IMG/VR virus record: IMGVR_UViG_3300033150_000980
Location: 1 to 36,361 of that record
Direction: 5' to 3' (one strand)
DNA length: 36,361 bases
DNA from: a virus
In this document: positions 25,224 to 32,082 of the stretch, piece by piece
Numbering within the stretch: the stretch's first letter is position 1
How the letters are laid out: each line of letters begins with the position of its first letter
The notes under the pieces: generated by a model
What the model was told of the DNA's origin: nothing
Seen by the model: only the letters and a program-made list of their open reading frames with translations
Databases searched by the model: none
Position numbers and translations under genes: made by a program

Positions 25224-25445
25224 TTATTCTCCTCTATATGTTATCTGCGAAAGCACTTCTTTTTCATTATCTGTAAGGTCTTTTGAAACACTAGCTAATT
25301 GAACACCCACTTGATAAGATGTCCCCCAAGATTTACATTCCTTTACAAAATGTTTAAAGAATGCTATTTGAGAAGTTTCATCCTCATTTGCTAATAGTGC
25401 TCCAACATACTTCCAGTCTATTTCCTTCATAATTCCAAATTTCAT
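25224..25445 (-). CDS. Small protein of unknown function
   Basis: 73 residues starting in an ATGA overlap with the previous gene; an in-frame ATG at residue 6 is an alternative start. Helical, with KEIDWKYVGALLANEDETSQ and a SYQVGVQLASVSKDL segment. No membrane span or catalytic motif. The arrangement of tiny coupled genes here is typical of phage early regions. Confidence 0.65.
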   Translation of the reverse strand: MKFGIMKEIDWKYVGALLANEDETSQIAFFKHFVKECKSWGTSYQVGVQLASVSKDLTDNEKEVLSQITYRGE

Positions 25446-25684
25446 CTTTTAACTCTCCTTTCTGCATTCTTCAAAATAGGCATGATTTCTTTAGACTTTA
25501 CCTTTTTAGACATAATAACTCCTGCGATTATTTGACCATGCTCTTCGAGGAGGTCAAGAAGATCATCTAAGATAGGCTGGAATAGAGCTTTTCTCATACC
25601 ATGAGTTGAAATTAGTCTATCACAACGAGACTGTTGTGAATCAGTTATGTCAAATGAAAATCTTGGTCTGTATTCTGATGGCAT
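25442..25684 (-). CDS. Ribbon-helix-helix-like small protein
   Basis: 80 residues from the ATG at 25684. A longer frame begins at 25699, but its first codons contain the GGAGG that sits 8 nt before 25684, so the later start is the real one. RPRFSFDITDSQQSRCDRLI followed by two helices resembles ribbon-helix-helix DNA-binding proteins (a strand then helix A and helix B). It could be a regulator; the fold is inferred from pattern only. Confidence 0.65.
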   Translation of the reverse strand: MPSEYRPRFSFDITDSQQSRCDRLISTHGMRKALFQPILDDLLDLLEEHGQIIAGVIMSKKVKSKEIMPILKNAERRVKR

Positions 25685-25689
25685 CTTAA

Positions 25690-26880
25690 TTACCTCCAAT
25701 TAACAGTTGGCATTATCACATCCTTAATTATTCTATCTTTATAAGGAAGAATATCTCTTATAAGATTCCTTATGAATTCATAAGTATTTCTTGAAGATTT
25801 GTAACCTAGATCAAATAGTTTCTGATGTGCTGGATTGTAGTAATGTTCTTCCTTTTCCTTACGAGGATTTTTAATGTGGGAAATACCTACATTTAAATCA
25901 AGTTCTTTTGCTGCCCTTGCTACATTGTATGCAAGTTCATTGATTGTATAGGTGTTTTCAAATTGATTAAGAGTTCTATATTCACCAATTTCAGGTGGAT
26001 TCTCGAGAGCAATAGTCATACATTGAATGCTATCTTTTAAAGGAAGATAACCTCTTATTTGATTACCTTCTCCATATACTGTCAGAGGATGTTCGATGAT
26101 AGCTTGAGTACAGAAACGGTTGATGACAGTACCAAAACATTCATCGTAGTCAAAGCGAGTTAGTTCAGTCTCTTTTTCATCACCTGTAACTTTAACTCCG
26201 AATACAGGACCTTGCATAATGTCAGTTGAACAAAGGTTCCAGTTTTTACAAGCGAAGATGATGTTGTTAGTATCATGGACTTTAGAAAGGTGATAGAAGG
26301 AACCTGGAGATTTAGGGAAAGGTAGTCCCTTCATTGGACACTCATATTGAAATCCATCTGCAGCAGGTTCTTTATAACTATCCAAACAATATCTGGGAAT
26401 CCTTCCCTCAGGTATATCACAATTAGGTGTGCCATACTCCCCCATAGTTCCTAGTTTTAACAAATGTGCTTTGGGACAGACTTCTTTCATTGCCCAGAGG
26501 AGATTTAAAGTGCCTATTACATTCTCCCACTGGGTTATTACTGAGTGTCGAGCATCTATCATACTCCAAGGTGCAGAAGGCTGTTCAGCAAGATGAACAA
26601 TTGCATCTGGTTTAATCTCGGATAGGAATGTAGTTATATAATTAGGATATTCATGTAGACCGAATTCAGCCCTTTCTTTGATATAGTTTGGAAAATTCCT
26701 AAGAATCATCCTTCTATCTATAGGGCCTTGGATAGGTGTAAGTGAATTACTTCCACAATCCTTCACCCTTTCTCTTCTTATATAAGAATCGAGACAAGCT
26801 ACTTCATGACCCTTTTTTAATAAGTGGAGTGTCAAAGGCCAACCAAGATAGCCGTCTGCACCCAGTATTAATATTCTCAT
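25690..26880 (-). CDS. UDP-sulfoquinovose synthase-like NAD-dependent enzyme
   Basis: 396 residues, short-chain dehydrogenase/epimerase fold. G7-A-D-G10-Y-L-G13 binds NAD. The sequence matches the SQD1/SqdB type in many places: EQPSAPWSMID, KLGTMGEYGTPN with T145, SFYHLSKVHD with Y196 and K200, FGTVINRFCTQA, LTVYGEGNQIRGYL, NPRKEKEEHYYNP. SQD1 enzymes convert UDP-glucose and sulfite into UDP-sulfoquinovose, the head group of sulfolipid; in archaea a relative makes sulfo-sugar for surface glycans. All catalytic residues seem present. No glycosyltransferase was seen in the window. It lies among nucleotide-metabolism genes. A related sugar epimerase activity cannot be excluded. Confidence 0.85.
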   Translation of the reverse strand: MRILILGADGYLGWPLTLHLLKKGHEVACLDSYIRRERVKDCGSNSLTPIQGPIDRRMILRNFPNYIKERAEFGLHEYPNYITTFLSEIKPDAIVHLAEQPSAPWSMIDARHSVITQWENVIGTLNLLWAMKEVCPKAHLLKLGTMGEYGTPNCDIPEGRIPRYCLDSYKEPAADGFQYECPMKGLPFPKSPGSFYHLSKVHDTNNIIFACKNWNLCSTDIMQGPVFGVKVTGDEKETELTRFDYDECFGTVINRFCTQAIIEHPLTVYGEGNQIRGYLPLKDSIQCMTIALENPPEIGEYRTLNQFENTYTINELAYNVARAAKELDLNVGISHIKNPRKEKEEHYYNPAHQKLFDLGYKSSRNTYEFIRNLIRDILPYKDRIIKDVIMPTVNWR

Positions 26881-26883
26881 ATT

Positions 26884-27054
26884 TCAAATCTCCTTAATAG
26901 ATACATTTAATTTATTGTTAATACTTTCAGCAGTAGGTATATAATTACTCCATCCTATAGGAGCATTATCATTGAACCACTCTGACATAATCCAAGCCAT
27001 AAGATATATAGGATTTTGTTCTATTTCTTCTATTATATAAGTTGGATCTTTCAT
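26884..27054 (-). CDS. Small protein of unknown function
   Basis: 56 residues, acidic and aromatic (YLMAWIMSEWFNDNAPIGWS). GGAGG lies 8 nt before the ATG, and the start forms an ATGA overlap with the deaminase stop. The leader sequence (GGAG, TTTGAAATATGA) is nearly repeated in front of the next gene. No motif recognised. Confidence 0.65.
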   Translation of the reverse strand: MKDPTYIIEEIEQNPIYLMAWIMSEWFNDNAPIGWSNYIPTAESINNKLNVSIKEI

Positions 27055-27578
27055 ATTTCAAACCTCCTTAACTTAATATCGCAGTGTTCATAAATAAATT
27101 CAGAATACTTATCATAATAAGTTATATCCTCAACAATTATCTCTCTTATCCCTGCATTGATTAGTAAAGTGATACAATTCTTACATGGTAAGACACAGTT
27201 CATATAGAGTCTAGTATCCTTTGTAGATATTCCAAGACGTGCTGCAGATGCTATACAGTTTCGTTCGGCATGTTCCGCATGACAAAGATGAAGACCCTCT
27301 CCTGATTTATAATCTAAGAGATGACGGGGGCAAGTTGTTGCAATGAGAAGTACTGATTCAGGAAGTATATCCTTCATTGCCCATCGAAGGGTTTCATCCT
27401 TTTCAAACCTATCCTTACCACAATGGGGGATTCCTCTTGCAGGACCGTTGAATCCAGTTGCAACAACTATTTTATCTTTCACTAAGATTGCTCCTATCTT
27501 ACGTGATAAACATGGAGATTTAGATGCAACTGATTCACAGATTTTATGAAAGTAAGTGTCCCACTTTTGATTGTTCAT
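27051..27578 (-). CDS. dCMP deaminase-like enzyme
   Basis: 175 residues from the ATG at 27578, chosen over an upstream frame start because GGGAG lies 9 nt before it and the previous stop is 1 nt away. CHAEHAERNCIA gives the zinc ligand His and the proton-shuttling Glu (H-A-E), and PCKNC gives the two Cys ligands, as in deoxycytidylate deaminases. The product, dUMP, feeds thymidylate synthesis, so it adjusts nucleotide pools for phage DNA. The neighbouring 103-residue protein may act on nucleotides too. A thymidylate synthase is not seen in this window. Confidence 0.88.
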   Translation of the reverse strand: MNNQKWDTYFHKICESVASKSPCLSRKIGAILVKDKIVVATGFNGPARGIPHCGKDRFEKDETLRWAMKDILPESVLLIATTCPRHLLDYKSGEGLHLCHAEHAERNCIASAARLGISTKDTRLYMNCVLPCKNCITLLINAGIREIIVEDITYYDKYSEFIYEHCDIKLRRFEI

Positions 27579-27579
27579 T

Positions 27580-27891
27580 TTATTCAACTCCCATCTCCCT
27601 AATAAGGGCATCTAAAAGGTAGGTGTAATTACGAAGGTCTGTTATTTTTTCATTCCACTTTCTTAAATTATACTGTCTTGGATCTTTAACCATATCAAGA
27701 ATGGAAGTAATATGTTTAACAGCCATTCCCATAAGAGCTTCTGCCGGTGAGATATCTTGCATAACACCAGCTTTGTGAAACTGGATTAAACGATCTTGAT
27801 TATCGGAGTATTCTATAGCTTTTTTGATTAAGAGTTTCTTACTTCGATTGTGAGAGTTTTCTACTTCAATTAAAAATTCCTCGTTAGTCAT
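27580..27891 (-). CDS. MazG/Nmad1-like small helical protein
   Basis: 103 residues from the ATG at 27891 (AAAGGAGA upstream; an earlier in-frame ATG overlaps the palindrome). All-helical, with EYSDNQDRLIQFHKAG, SPAEALMGMAVKHITSILDMV and KITDLRNYTYLLDAL, a pattern shared by small phage proteins related to all-alpha nucleotide pyrophosphatases (DUF1599/Nmad1-like). The E-x-D/K-H/D-x-x-N residues that could bind metal are present. It adjoins dCMP deaminase, supporting a nucleotide role. The family is recalled from pattern and is tentative. Confidence 0.6.
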   Translation of the reverse strand: MTNEEFLIEVENSHNRSKKLLIKKAIEYSDNQDRLIQFHKAGVMQDISPAEALMGMAVKHITSILDMVKDPRQYNLRKWNEKITDLRNYTYLLDALIREMGVE

Positions 27892-27901
27892 TGCTTTTCT
27901 C

Positions 27902-27924
27902 CTTTGTTTTATTATAATACGAAG
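27902..27924 (-). repeat. 23-nt RBS-associated palindrome, copy 8
   Basis: On the minus strand CTTCGTAT, TATAATA, AAACAAAG, followed at once by GAGA and the ATG at 27891. Confidence 0.78.
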
Positions 27925-27929
27925 TGTCA

Positions 27930-28208
27930 TTAATTATCAGTAACAGGTTGTTCATAACGTTCGTATTCTTTATGTTTCTTCTGTCTTATCATCTCTGTAA
28001 CTGCTTTTAATCGAGCTAATTGTAGTGGAGTTAATAATTGCTCCATTGCAGGAATATAATCATTGAATTCTTCTAGCTGAAATAGTTTATTTTGAAGATG
28101 GTTACATTCAAATCTACAATCATCAAGTTGTTTTTCAGCTGATATCCAAGAAGATAGAATGAAGATAATCATGATGATTATAACTATTATCATTGATAAA
28201 GTTTTCAT
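27930..28208 (-). CDS. Membrane-anchored small protein
   Basis: 92 residues. Residues 4-22 (LSMIIVIIIMIIFILSSWI) form a membrane span followed by a soluble helical domain with three or more Glu/Gln-rich heptads (QNKLFQLEEF). This shape fits an inner-membrane spanin or other small phage membrane protein, but its place next to tRNA-like and nucleotide genes does not favour either. AGGAG lies 7 nt before the ATG. Confidence 0.65.
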   Translation of the reverse strand: MKTLSMIIVIIIMIIFILSSWISAEKQLDDCRFECNHLQNKLFQLEEFNDYIPAMEQLLTPLQLARLKAVTEMIRQKKHKEYERYEQPVTDN

Positions 28209-28229
28209 CTTATTCTCCTAATAATTAAA

Positions 28230-28292
28230 AGCGAGCTGTCCGAGCGATTTGACCTAGAGGTTATCTACTCCCACCTTCTATCCTTGCTCGCT
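28230..28292 (-). ncRNA. Candidate structured RNA
   Basis: On the minus strand AGCGAGC at the 5' end pairs with GCTCGCT at the 3' end (7 bp), and an inner TAGAAGGT/ACCTCTA hairpin (7 bp with one bulge) can form. It is followed by TTTTAATT and lies directly after the tRNA-like gene. A T-loop is not convincing, so I do not call it a tRNA. It could also be a processing or termination element. Confidence 0.35.
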
Positions 28293-28310
28293 ACTTTTCA
28301 CTCTTTAGAT

Positions 28311-28457
28311 TGCTGGGAGCAGGATTCGAACCTGCATAACAAGTCCATTCTTGTTACTCATCGGTTTCGTAAGTGCGTCTACCTAATATGACAAGCTCTG
28401 TCTCTTTCAACAGCTTCGTGAAACTCTTTATGCCTGCCTAAATTCCGCCACCCCAGC
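28311..28457 (-). tRNA. tRNA-like gene (long variable arm, Leu/Ser type) with about 55 extra nt in the D arm
   Basis: On the minus strand the 5' GCTGGGG pairs with 3' TCCCAGC plus discriminator A. The T arm is perfect (GCAGG, TTCGAAT, CCTGC). A 7-bp variable-arm hairpin TAACAAG/CTTGTTA marks a type II tRNA, and TGGCGGAAT at positions 8 onward is leucine-like. Between GGAAT and TTAGGTAGACGC lies an additional segment, which itself starts with a similar TTAGGCAGGC and can fold on AAGCT/AGCTT. Without it the length is about 92 nt. I could not find an anticodon loop with U33, so identity and function are uncertain; it may be a pseudo-tRNA or intron-bearing. Confidence 0.55.
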
Positions 28458-28466
28458 AAGTTTCAT

Positions 28467-28895
28467 CTACCTCGGAACTATATACTTACGAATAGTATTC
28501 TGCTCTCCATAGGTATCATCTGTCTTTGTCCCAAGAATTGCCCAACCTTCAAGTCCAGGTAGATCATCTTCATAATCTATCGGACGTGCAAGATCAAGAT
28601 CGAAGGCTTTGGCAAATACCTTGATTGCATAAAGTGAACGTTTGTACTGCTTTTCAGTCATATTTCCCTTGTTAGGAATGTCGAAGAAGCCTGAAAATTC
28701 CTTTACCATAGGTGCATCAGCAATCTCGAAAAGTGGAGAGAAATATTTAAGGTCATTTCCAGTGTTTTTATCCACTCGTTCACCTTCTCTACATCCAATG
28801 ATGCGAAGTTTGTATTCTTCTCCAGCCTCAGCAACTGTAGGTTCTTCTGCACCTTCAATATCATCCATCTGTTCTGTTAAGTCTAGCATTGACAT
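28467..28895 (-). CDS. Single-strand DNA-binding-like protein (DUF669-like)
   Basis: 142 residues: acidic N-terminal tail (about 1-25), then an OB-fold-like core (EEYKLRIIGCREGERVDKNT, YFSPLFEIADAP, FFDIP) and a conserved type of end with LEGWAILGTKTDDTYGEQN. The pattern resembles phage DUF669-type proteins, which usually lie next to recombination ATPases and are thought to coat single-stranded DNA. Here the Sak4-like ATPase gene is immediately upstream in the operon. AGGAG lies 9 nt before the ATG; its leader contains a short tandem repeat and palindrome copy 9. Confidence 0.65.
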   Translation of the reverse strand: MSMLDLTEQMDDIEGAEEPTVAEAGEEYKLRIIGCREGERVDKNTGNDLKYFSPLFEIADAPMVKEFSGFFDIPNKGNMTEKQYKRSLYAIKVFAKAFDLDLARPIDYEDDLPGLEGWAILGTKTDDTYGEQNTIRKYIVPR

Positions 28896-28915
28896 AATTT
28901 GTTTCTCCTTTTTCT

Positions 28916-28947
28916 GAATTAAGTTGAATTAAAGTTGAATTAAAATT
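28916..28947 (-). repeat. Three tandem 10-11-nt units in the leader of the SSB-like gene
   Basis: Read on the plus strand: GAATTAAGTT, GAATTAAAGTT, GAATTAAAATT in direct succession. It lies 21 nt upstream of the start codon at 28895. Confidence 0.6.
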
Positions 28948-28982
28948 GGATAGTTATTTATTTAAAGTCTTTTATCACCTCC

Positions 28983-29005
28983 CTTCGTTTAATTTAAAAA
29001 CAAAG
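28983..29005 (-). repeat. 23-nt palindrome, copy 9
   Basis: On the minus strand CTTTGTTT, TTAAATT, AAACGAAG, followed by GGAGGTG. A strong ribosome-like site follows, but no long frame starts there; the next gene starts about 90 nt on. Confidence 0.75.
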
Positions 29006-29008
29006 CAT

Positions 29009-29794
29009 TTACAACTTCTCTTTATCCTGATAAGGCATCCCTGCTTTCTTCAAAATATGCTTTATGTCGGTCTTTTCATAAGTATCAAGCAATCCATCTG
29101 CTGAGAGTCTTGAGCGTGCAAGAAAAGTGCCAGTTGACTTTGTTAAAAGTCGATACTCAATTCCACTTGATGTTTCCTTAGGTGAGGTTACATAGATCTC
29201 ATCAAACATGAGAGGAATAGTTACCATACCTTGACCTGTTGTCATAAAGCGGAAGACAGTTCCTTTATCAGGATCTTCAACGAGTTTAAGATGGCCTTCA
29301 AAGATGAAATCACAAGGTAGATTTAGCATCTTTGAAATGTAGTTACGAATCATTGTTTTCTGTGGTGTGTAATCTTTTGTAAATCGAGGAGCTTCTCCAA
29401 CAATGCCAGCTTTTGCGAGAATATAATTCATTATTGCATCACTCCAGGAAGTTCCTGAACTTAACCAATAAGTGCCGAAGTGGTTGAAGTAACCGGAGGA
29501 AAGACGATATTCAAATTCTTTCTTCCAACATTTAAATTCAGATGGCTTTAAAGGGTCTTCAATTTCCCATCTTGTATCAGCAACTATCTCTCCTTTGTTT
29601 ATCCACTTTCTCACACACTTAGTCCCACCTATATCAAAAGAGTCAATATGTACAGGTTTACGAGCGGTGTGAGACATGAAAGTTTTTCCTGAACCACTTT
29701 CTCCAACGAGAAGGAGGTTAAAGGTTTTCTGCTTCTCATCTTCTTCATAGTATTTTCTTATCTTAGCAATTTCTGTTTTAATATCTAAAGGCAT
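29009..29794 (-). CDS. Sak4-like / AAA_24 recombination ATPase
   Basis: 261 residues. G31-E-S-G-S-G-K-T38 is a Walker A motif following FNLLLV; PCDFIFEGH (about 160) is the likely Walker B-type strand. The compact RecA-like core without a C-terminal DNA-binding extension is typical of phage Sak4 annealing or strand-exchange proteins, which work with an SSB. Here the SSB-like gene follows and a Cas4/RecB-like nuclease precedes, giving a complete recombination/repair module. The ATG follows AAGGAG. Confidence 0.82.
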   Translation of the reverse strand: MPLDIKTEIAKIRKYYEEDEKQKTFNLLLVGESGSGKTFMSHTARKPVHIDSFDIGGTKCVRKWINKGEIVADTRWEIEDPLKPSEFKCWKKEFEYRLSSGYFNHFGTYWLSSGTSWSDAIMNYILAKAGIVGEAPRFTKDYTPQKTMIRNYISKMLNLPCDFIFEGHLKLVEDPDKGTVFRFMTTGQGMVTIPLMFDEIYVTSPKETSSGIEYRLLTKSTGTFLARSRLSADGLLDTYEKTDIKHILKKAGMPYQDKEKL

Positions 29795-29797
29795 TAG

Positions 29798-30778
29798 TTA
29801 CTCCTTCCATTCTAAATTCATCTTATTTGTAGTCTCTATCTCTGTAGGATTCCAAAACTCTTGACGAAATCCAATAGGTGGCTCAAAGCAATGATGTAAA
29901 GGATTACTCCATGTTAGGCAGTAATCATGGAAAGGGCATCCCCAGTAATTAGTACAGCTCTTAGGGTTCTGTCTAAAAGCCATCATTACTGCATCTTCTT
30001 CTTTACAATCGAAGAGTCTTTCCATATCATTATCGAGGTCATCCAGAAGATCTACAGTGTTCCATAACCAAACACTCATTGCCTTATTATTCTTCCAAGC
30101 AGGAACACGTTGGAATCCTATGTTATAACCAGCAGGACGGAGTTTACTTGCACGCTTAAGGAAATTAAATTCAGTTCCGCAGAATTCAACGCCCTTGATT
30201 AATCCTGCTTTCATTTCCTCAGGATACATACAGTAAAGGCAATGTGTGTAAGTACCATTTTGCATAGATAGATGAAACTGTTCTTCCCATTGCCTTGAGA
30301 AGCGTTTTGTAGTCTTGTGGTCCCAAGAGAAGATAAATCCTTTTTCTTTATTCCTTAAAACAGAGTCCATTCGGAAGTAAAGAACACGCTTCTCATCAAT
30401 AGGAACTGAACCAGAAATTTCAGTGTAGAGAAGTTCATTGTCGATTAGGTCTTCTCCATACTTTCCGGCAAAGTTAGCTATCGCAAGGAGAACAGCGTCA
30501 GGAGTTTTTGGGAGGTAGAGTTCATCTGTGTCTTCAGAATATTCCTTACGATAATAACTTAAGAATGCATCGTAAGCACCTTGTATATTTTCATAGCCAT
30601 TAATTAGCATGTATTCACGAGCAATATGCCAAGATTGGCCGAAGTAGAGGTCATGTGTAGGTGTATCAATGCGCCAGCCTAAGATATGTTTGAAGAAATA
30701 AAGGCGTGGGCAAGAAAGATAATCATCTAATTTCGATGAGTCTCTAATGTTCCAGGTAGTGTGTGGTTGAATTAGCAT
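29798..30778 (-). CDS. Cas4/RecB-like PD-(D/E)XK nuclease with probable Fe-S cluster
   Basis: 326 residues. YLSCPRLYFF with C23, H51 (GQSWHIARE), D138 (FRMDSVL), D153 and K155 (SWDHKTT) and the Q-x-Y helix near 173-182 form a RecB-family nuclease. C275, C281 and C287 (SCTNYWGCPFHDYC) with C23 give the four-Cys iron-sulfur pattern of Cas4/AddB. It probably resects DNA ends for the Sak4-like ATPase next door. No CRISPR array is present in the window, so a CRISPR role is not implied. It overlaps the end of the portal-like peptide gene. Confidence 0.87.
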   Translation of the reverse strand: MLIQPHTTWNIRDSSKLDDYLSCPRLYFFKHILGWRIDTPTHDLYFGQSWHIAREYMLINGYENIQGAYDAFLSYYRKEYSEDTDELYLPKTPDAVLLAIANFAGKYGEDLIDNELLYTEISGSVPIDEKRVLYFRMDSVLRNKEKGFIFSWDHKTTKRFSRQWEEQFHLSMQNGTYTHCLYCMYPEEMKAGLIKGVEFCGTEFNFLKRASKLRPAGYNIGFQRVPAWKNNKAMSVWLWNTVDLLDDLDNDMERLFDCKEEDAVMMAFRQNPKSCTNYWGCPFHDYCLTWSNPLHHCFEPPIGFRQEFWNPTEIETTNKMNLEWKE

Positions 30779-31005
30779 TTTTTCATATCCTCCAATACTT
30801 TTCTAAGATCTTTTGGATCTATCTTATTAATGAATTCTGATAGTCTACCAGTTCCCCAGAAAGGTTTTCTCAAACGTAATACTCTTTTAATTCCTGCCAG
30901 TTCAATGTCTGACATATTAATAGCATATGGGTCTACTATTAATATATCGTTTTTTCTATCCATGGATAGTACTTCATAAAAGTTTTTATGTTGTACGTTT
31001 TTCAT
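30772..31005 (-). CDS. 77-residue protein resembling a piece of this phage's portal
   Basis: Residues 19-53 align without gaps to residues 398-432 of the portal encoded at 1379-3328. I count 16 of 35 identical, including VDPY, IN, D, RLR, P, WG and G, and many of the others are similar. The nucleotide sequences are well diverged, so this is an old relationship, not a recent copy. The last 25 residues are a charged helix not matched in the portal. GGAGA lies just before the ATG. The gene is in the early/recombination block and overlaps the nuclease start by 7 nt. Possible roles are portal assembly control or interference with a co-infecting relative's portal; both are inference. Confidence 0.75.
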   Translation of the reverse strand: MKNVQHKNFYEVLSMDRKNDILIVDPYAINMSDIELAGIKRVLRLRKPFWGTGRLSEFINKIDPKDLRKVLEDMKKC

Positions 31006-31016
31006 GTTTCTCCTTC

Positions 31017-31181
31017 TTATTTCTTCCGTATTAAGTGTAAATCAAGTAACTCCTGCGTCATTCGGAGGATGCGTTCACAGAGCTCCACAGTAGGTTCTGC
31101 TCCTGTCATATTTATAACATCATCTTTAAATTGCAGTGCTTCTTTTCTCCACTTCTTCAAAGTTCTCTCTGTAATTGACAT
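31017..31181 (-). CDS. Small helical protein of unknown function
   Basis: 54 residues (MSITERTLKKWRKEAL and on), charged and helical, with an excellent GGAGGTG ribosome site 8 nt before the ATG. It starts 7 nt after the previous stop. The N-terminus has the look of a short helix-turn-helix or coiled coil. No family can be named. Confidence 0.72.
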   Translation of the reverse strand: MSITERTLKKWRKEALQFKDDVINMTGAEPTVELCERILRMTQELLDLHLIRKK

Positions 31182-31188
31182 TAGTTAA

Positions 31189-31671
31189 TCACCTCCCCCT
31201 TCTAAAGACAATGTTCCTTTCTATATAATTCCCTTCCTTAAACAGTAAAAGATTAAGTTTCCCATGTTTAAATGCAAGAATTGAACTTGCAACTGAGTTC
31301 ATAACGTTAAGTGAACAAGGAACAAGGTAATCATCTTCGTGTGAATCTTTCATTCTGTCAGTGAACTGTCGGTGCATGTTGTTGACACTATATCGATTCA
31401 TAGGTCCTTCTGATAAGAAAATAATTTCACCAAATCTTTCTGCTGCAGAAAAATCATGGGCTGATCTATTTACAATAAATACCTTAGACATTTTATATCC
31501 TTTCATTTTCTTCCTCAATGTATCATAAGAAATCCCGAGTTTCAGAGCAAGTTCTTCATAACTTCCATAGCGCTTTCTTCCATTTCTAATCATTGCTTGA
31601 AGAGTTTTAAAGTGTAAACCATAGACTCCATTATAAAAATCTAATATTTCATTCCAGTCTGTTTTCTTCAT
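31189..31671 (-). CDS. Helix-turn-helix protein with conserved phage domain
   Basis: 160 residues. Residues about 25-60 (SYEELALKLGISYDTLRKKMKG) look like a helix-turn-helix. The remainder starts with MSKVFIVNRSAHDFSAAERFGE and continues with LVPCSLNVMNSVASSILAFKHGKLNLLLF, a pattern I associate with a stand-alone phage protein of unknown function, here fused to a DNA-binding region. An internal ATG at residue 61 may mark the older start of that domain. GGAG precedes the first ATG. It may be a regulator. Confidence 0.62.
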   Translation of the reverse strand: MKKTDWNEILDFYNGVYGLHFKTLQAMIRNGRKRYGSYEELALKLGISYDTLRKKMKGYKMSKVFIVNRSAHDFSAAERFGEIIFLSEGPMNRYSVNNMHRQFTDRMKDSHEDDYLVPCSLNVMNSVASSILAFKHGKLNLLLFKEGNYIERNIVFRRGR

Positions 31672-31674
31672 TTC

Positions 31675-32082
31675 TTAAGGCTCCACTAAATCATGATTAG
31701 GTGTACTCACAGATGATTTAGCTATATTAAGAACATTCAAAGGTGCAGACGAAGTTACTAATTCCTCACGGAGATGGTTTTTACTCCTTTTGTCTCCACT
31801 TTCCTGAGTTACAACTTCATGTTCTGCGTTTCCTTTGTTTATTTTTTGAACGAAGGGAAATTCATTGAAGAGTTTATCTATCTTCTTATCTATCTTCTTC
31901 TCATTTTCCTCATCAAGTATCTCAAACCCTCCCTTTGTTGAAACTTCCTTTGGTAATTCTGATTCATCACTTCCACAAATATGAGGAATTACCAAGTTCA
32001 TTACAGTTCCTTTACAGGGGTTAGCCTTTTGAATAACTTCAAGTTTCTTACCGCATTTTGCACAATAAAATTTCTTACTCAT
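31675..32082 (-). CDS. Zinc-ribbon protein with disordered tail
   Basis: 135 residues from the second ATG (32082), which has GGAGG at 9 nt; the ATG at 32088 is too close to it. YCAKCGKK, PC and HIC supply four Cys for a zinc ribbon (about residues 6-36). The remainder is acidic, Lys/Glu-rich and probably disordered. Palindrome copy 10 is contained within its coding region. No family recognised. Confidence 0.65.
   Translation of the reverse strand: MSKKFYCAKCGKKLEVIQKANPCKGTVMNLVIPHICGSDESELPKEVSTKGGFEILDEENEKKIDKKIDKLFNEFPFVQKINKGNAEHEVVTQESGDKRSKNHLREELVTSSAPLNVLNIAKSSVSTPNHDLVEP
31833..31855 (-). repeat. 23-nt palindrome, copy 10, inside a coding region
   Basis: On the minus strand CTTCGTTC, AAAAAAT, AAACAAAG followed by GAAACG. 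It encodes FVQKINKGN within the zinc-ribbon gene. An out-of-frame ATG follows after 12 nt but ends within three codons. Confidence 0.6.

Noticed and set aside
28230-28292. Second tRNA
   Set aside because: The closing helix fits, but no acceptable T-loop or anticodon arm could be drawn.
29798-30778. Cas4-like nuclease as evidence of a CRISPR system
   Set aside because: No other cas gene or array is present; such nucleases are common in phage recombination modules.
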